Origin: JAFKKS01 sp039808325
GTDB taxonomy: Bacteria; Pseudomonadota; Alphaproteobacteria; Rhizobiales; Xanthobacteraceae
Direction: 5' to 3'
Assembly (NCBI GenBank): GCA_039808325.1
Contig: JBDHSU010000005.1
Coordinates: forward strand, 1 to 64,000
Length of the DNA stretch: 64,000 bases
The translations under genes and the position numbers were made by a program. Of the stretch, positions 61,640 through 64,000 are shown one piece after another (within the stretch, counting starts at the first letter, position 1; each line of letters opens with the position of its first letter). The notes under the pieces are model-generated. The model worked only from the letters and a program-made list of their open reading frames with translations. It made no database searches and had not been told where the DNA came from.

Positions 61640-61761
61640 GATTTCCCCCAGAACCATCCTCGTCCGTGTTCGAACCGTAAGCAGGCAAACCCGAGAGTCA
61701 ATGAAGCGGCGGCGATATCGCGCGCTTGCGTCCAACGCTGCGGAGTGCGTTACAACGCGGC

Positions 61762-62223
61762 ATGCCGTTGATCAGGACCGCCACCGCAAGCGACCTCGAC
61801 GCCCTGTGCGCCATTGAGACGCAGGCCTTCGCGACCGACCGGCTCTCCCGCCGCAGCTTCCGCCGGCTTCTTGCCGTCTCTTCGGCGGCGGTGATCGTGG
61901 CCGAAGACGGCCGCCGGGTTGCCGGCGACGTCGTGATCCTTTTCCGGGCGGCGACCGATATCGCGCGCCTTTATTCGATTGCCGTTGCGCGCGACCGCTT
62001 CGGGACGGGCATCGGACGGCTGCTGCTCGAAGCGGCGGAGCAGGCGGCCCTTGCGCATGGTTGCGGGAGAATGCGCCTCGAGGTTCGCGAAACGAACGGG
62101 CGGGCAGCCCGCCTCTACGAGGCGGCAGGCTATCGCGCGTTCGGGAGACTGGAGAACTATTACGCGGATGGCTCCGCCGCGGTCCGCTACGAAAGATCGT
62201 TGGCAACCCCCACGGGGCCGTAA
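61762..62223 (+). CDS. GNAT family N-acetyltransferase (RimI-like)
   Basis: 153 aa. Acetyl-CoA loop ARDRFGTGIGRLLLEAAEQA, and RMRLEVRETNGRAARLYEAA followed by GYRAFGRLENYYADG, typical of RimI-type protein N-acetyltransferases. ATG at 61762. The ATP-grasp gene follows 112 nt later on the same strand; in related bacteria a C39-type peptidase is sometimes fused to or near this GNAT, but none is seen here. Confidence 0.87.
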   Translation: MPLIRTATASDLDALCAIETQAFATDRLSRRSFRRLLAVSSAAVIVAEDGRRVAGDVVILFRAATDIARLYSIAVARDRFGTGIGRLLLEAAEQAALAHGCGRMRLEVRETNGRAARLYEAAGYRAFGRLENYYADGSAAVRYERSLATPTGP

Positions 62224-62335
62224 GCCGCCACATTTCCACCACCAACCGATCTCAGGAGTCGCGGCCGCGAGCGATGGCTGGTGCCACGCCGCCGCATGTG
62301 CCGGCGACCGGCCAAGGCCTCGAAGGGGCACTCCG

Positions 62336-63799
62336 ATGACCGGCTGGGTCATTCTCGTCGACCAGCCCAAGGACTTTCCGAACGCCGACACCCCTCATAA
62401 GGTGATCACGACGAGCGAATATCTCGCGCGGCCACGGCTGTTCGATCTTGGGCGACCGAAACTCGTCAATCTGTCGCGCTCCTACGCCTATCAGTCGAAG
62501 GGTTACTACGCCTCGCTGCTCGCGGAGGCGCGCGGCCACCGCGTGGTGCCGACCGTCGAGACGATGCTGGAGCTGCGCGAGGCCAAGCTCTACGAGCGCG
62601 CATTGCCGGAGCTCGAGGATGAGCTCAATCGCTGCGCCCGCAAGGCGGATTTCCAACTCGAAGGCGAGTTGAAGCTTCTGTTCTGCTTCGGCATCGCGCG
62701 CGACGTGCGCTTCGAAGCCTTCGGACGGCTGCTGTTCGACTGGTTCCGCTGTCCGGCGCTCGAGGTGACGGTGGCGCCGGGCGACTGGCTCACGATCGAC
62801 CGCATTCGCCCACGGACACTCACGCGGCTTGCGAACGGGGAGGGGGATTTCTTCCGCGAGGCCCTGCACCTCCATACGAAGCGGGAGTGGCGGGAGCCGA
62901 AGGCACGTGCGATGGCCAAATACGACCTTGCCGTCTTGCTCGACCCCAACGAGAAGATGCCGCCGTCATCCGTCGCGTCGATGAAGCACTTCGCGCGCAT
63001 CGCCGAGCGGATGTCCGTCGACGTCGAACCGATTACGCGCCGGCAGTTGGACGAGCTTGCGGAGTACGACGGCCTTTTCATTCGCGAGACCACCTCGATC
63101 GACAACCACACCTATCGCTTCGCCCGCCGTGCCTGGCAGGAGGGCATGCCGGTCATCGACGACCCGATCTCGATGATCCGCTGCACCAACAAGGTGTTCC
63201 TGATGGAGCTCCTGCAATCCAATCAGGTGCCGACGCCGCCGACCGTGATGCTGGCGGACGTTGCCGCCCTGCCGCGCGCCGTGGATCAGCTCGGCCTGCC
63301 TCTTGTGGTGAAGATTCCGGACGGATCGTTCTCCCGCGGCATCCACAAGGTATCGACGCCGGAGGAGTTCCGCCGCATCGCCGACGAGCTGTTCGAGGAG
63401 ACGGATCTGCTCCTCGCGCAGAAATTCATGCCGACCGAGTACGACTGGCGTGTCGGCGTGCTTTCCGGTGAGCCGCTGTTCGTGTGCCAATACCGCATGG
63501 CGCGGGGGCACTGGCAGATCGTCAAGCATCGTCCCGACGGTTCCGCGAGCGAGGGCGGTTTCCGCACCTTCGGCCTCGACCAGGCGCCGCGCGATATCAT
63601 CGATGTCGCGGTGCGGGCCGCGAAGCCGGTCGGCGATGGGTTCTACGGGGTCGACCTCAAGCAGATGCCGGATGGCTCCGTGGTCGTGATGGAAGTCAAC
63701 GACAACCCCAACCTGGAGCATGGCATCGAGGACGCCGTGGCCAAGGACGAGGTGTGGGCCAAGCTCTTGAAATGGTTCATCGACCGTTTCGAGCAGTAG
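62336..63799 (+). CDS. RimK-family ATP-grasp ligase with RLAN N-terminal domain
   Basis: 487 aa. N-terminal RLAN domain (about residues 1-150; ITTSEYLARPRLFDLGRPKL, NLSRSYAYQSKGYYASLLAE) and a C-terminal ATP-grasp domain (about 280-480) with PISMIRCTNKVFLMELLQ, VVKIPDGSFSRGIHKV and the metal-binding MEVNDNPNLEHGIED. Such ligases form peptide-like bonds; partners and products are uncharacterised. ATG at 62336 with AAGGGG 8 nt upstream. Works presumably with the preceding GNAT. Confidence 0.9.
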   Translation: MTGWVILVDQPKDFPNADTPHKVITTSEYLARPRLFDLGRPKLVNLSRSYAYQSKGYYASLLAEARGHRVVPTVETMLELREAKLYERALPELEDELNRCARKADFQLEGELKLLFCFGIARDVRFEAFGRLLFDWFRCPALEVTVAPGDWLTIDRIRPRTLTRLANGEGDFFREALHLHTKREWREPKARAMAKYDLAVLLDPNEKMPPSSVASMKHFARIAERMSVDVEPITRRQLDELAEYDGLFIRETTSIDNHTYRFARRAWQEGMPVIDDPISMIRCTNKVFLMELLQSNQVPTPPTVMLADVAALPRAVDQLGLPLVVKIPDGSFSRGIHKVSTPEEFRRIADELFEETDLLLAQKFMPTEYDWRVGVLSGEPLFVCQYRMARGHWQIVKHRPDGSASEGGFRTFGLDQAPRDIIDVAVRAAKPVGDGFYGVDLKQMPDGSVVVMEVNDNPNLEHGIEDAVAKDEVWAKLLKWFIDRFEQ

Positions 63800-63807
63800 G
63801 GCCCGGC

Positions 63808-63910
63808 TGTCATTCCGGGATGCCGCGCGGCGGCGACCCCGGAATCCATATCCCAGCGCTGCGGCGTATGGATTCGGAGCTCGCGAGCTTTGCTCGCGCC
63901 CCGGATGACA
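63808..63910. repeat. inverted repeats of the CCCCGGAAT type at the window end
   Basis: CATTCCGGGA... and ACCCCGGAATCC, then GAGCTCGCGAG and CGCCCCGGATGACA form nested inverted arms behind the ATP-grasp stop. Related to the element at 25106. The last 90 nt hold no recognisable gene. Confidence 0.6.
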
Positions 63911-64000
63911 CACACCGAGTAATACATGGGTCCGCGGCGCCTTCAGGTTCCACAAGAGTCTTGGGCCAGCGCATTCCGCGATGCCCGGCTCTGCGCTATA

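Noticed and set aside
63911..64000. Possible start of another gene at the right edge
   Set aside because: No open frame with recognisable sequence in the last 90 nt; only repeat-like DNA and an uncharacterised tail.

Overview
The window is high-GC chromosomal DNA from an alphaproteobacterium, most likely of the order Hyphomicrobiales (Nitrobacteraceae/Xanthobacteraceae/Beijerinckiaceae-like). The inference rests on the gene set and order: an ALAS-type hemA, ubiG beside the comF-grxC-nitrilase-DUF1178 series, an egtB-egtD pair, DUF1285-NUDIX-cca-DUF6111 divergent from moxR-DUF58-DUF4159, a DUF1127 protein, a TTAA-N7-CTAAC (CtrA-like) site before flhA, and dispersed palindromes built on CATCCTGAGG and CCCGGGCTTGACCCGGGCAT. 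No database search was possible; species is not called. No rRNA, tRNA, CRISPR, prophage or insertion sequence was recognised.

Layout. 1-6.5 kb (minus): a dipeptide-binding protein cut by the window edge, a two-TM histidine kinase just upstream of it, and secA. 6.7-16.4 kb: housekeeping genes (parvulin isomerase, argJ, mutT, NDUFAF5-like methyltransferase, comF, grxC, NIT1-like amidase, DUF1178, DMT transporter, ubiG, hemA). 16.4-22 kb (minus): AbrB-family membrane protein, class I/II aminotransferase, mscL with a strong terminator, and the ergothioneine genes egtB-egtD. 22-27.8 kb: metal homeostasis, with a 19-bp perfect Zur-like palindrome, a 47-aa membrane micro-ORF coupled to znuC-znuB-znuA, a TerC protein, a probably frameshifted small membrane gene, and a COG0523 GTPase with a long His-rich linker. 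27.9-33 kb: a BaiN/HI0933-type flavoprotein carrying internal minisatellites, DUF1127 and ArsR genes, and exbB-exbD-tonB. 33-41 kb: solitary flhA, a small membrane protein, hemF, a TauE/SafE exporter, cca, DUF6111, CoA-pyrophosphatase-like NUDIX and DUF1285. 41-48 kb: a four-gene MoxR/DUF58/DUF4159/large membrane protein operon.

48-60 kb is the most unusual stretch. It combines a PDC-lactonase-like amidohydrolase, an isocitrate-lyase/PEP-mutase-family lyase, LeuC- and LeuD-like hydro-lyase subunits, a four-gene NitT/TauT-type ABC importer, an MmgE/PrpD-family dehydratase, a second lyase of the same superfamily and, after folE, a CaiB-type CoA transferase that reads like 2-methylfumaryl-CoA (mesaconyl-CoA) isomerase. 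Together this is a dehydratase/hydratase/C-C lyase toolkit plus uptake system, without any citrate-synthase-type gene, which suggests catabolism of an imported branched di- or tricarboxylic acid. That is an inference from families and order.

60-64 kb: an NhaD-type antiporter, then a GNAT acetyltransferase followed by an RLAN/RimK-type ATP-grasp ligase, a pair associated with poorly characterised peptide-bond chemistry, and a terminal repeat-rich stretch.
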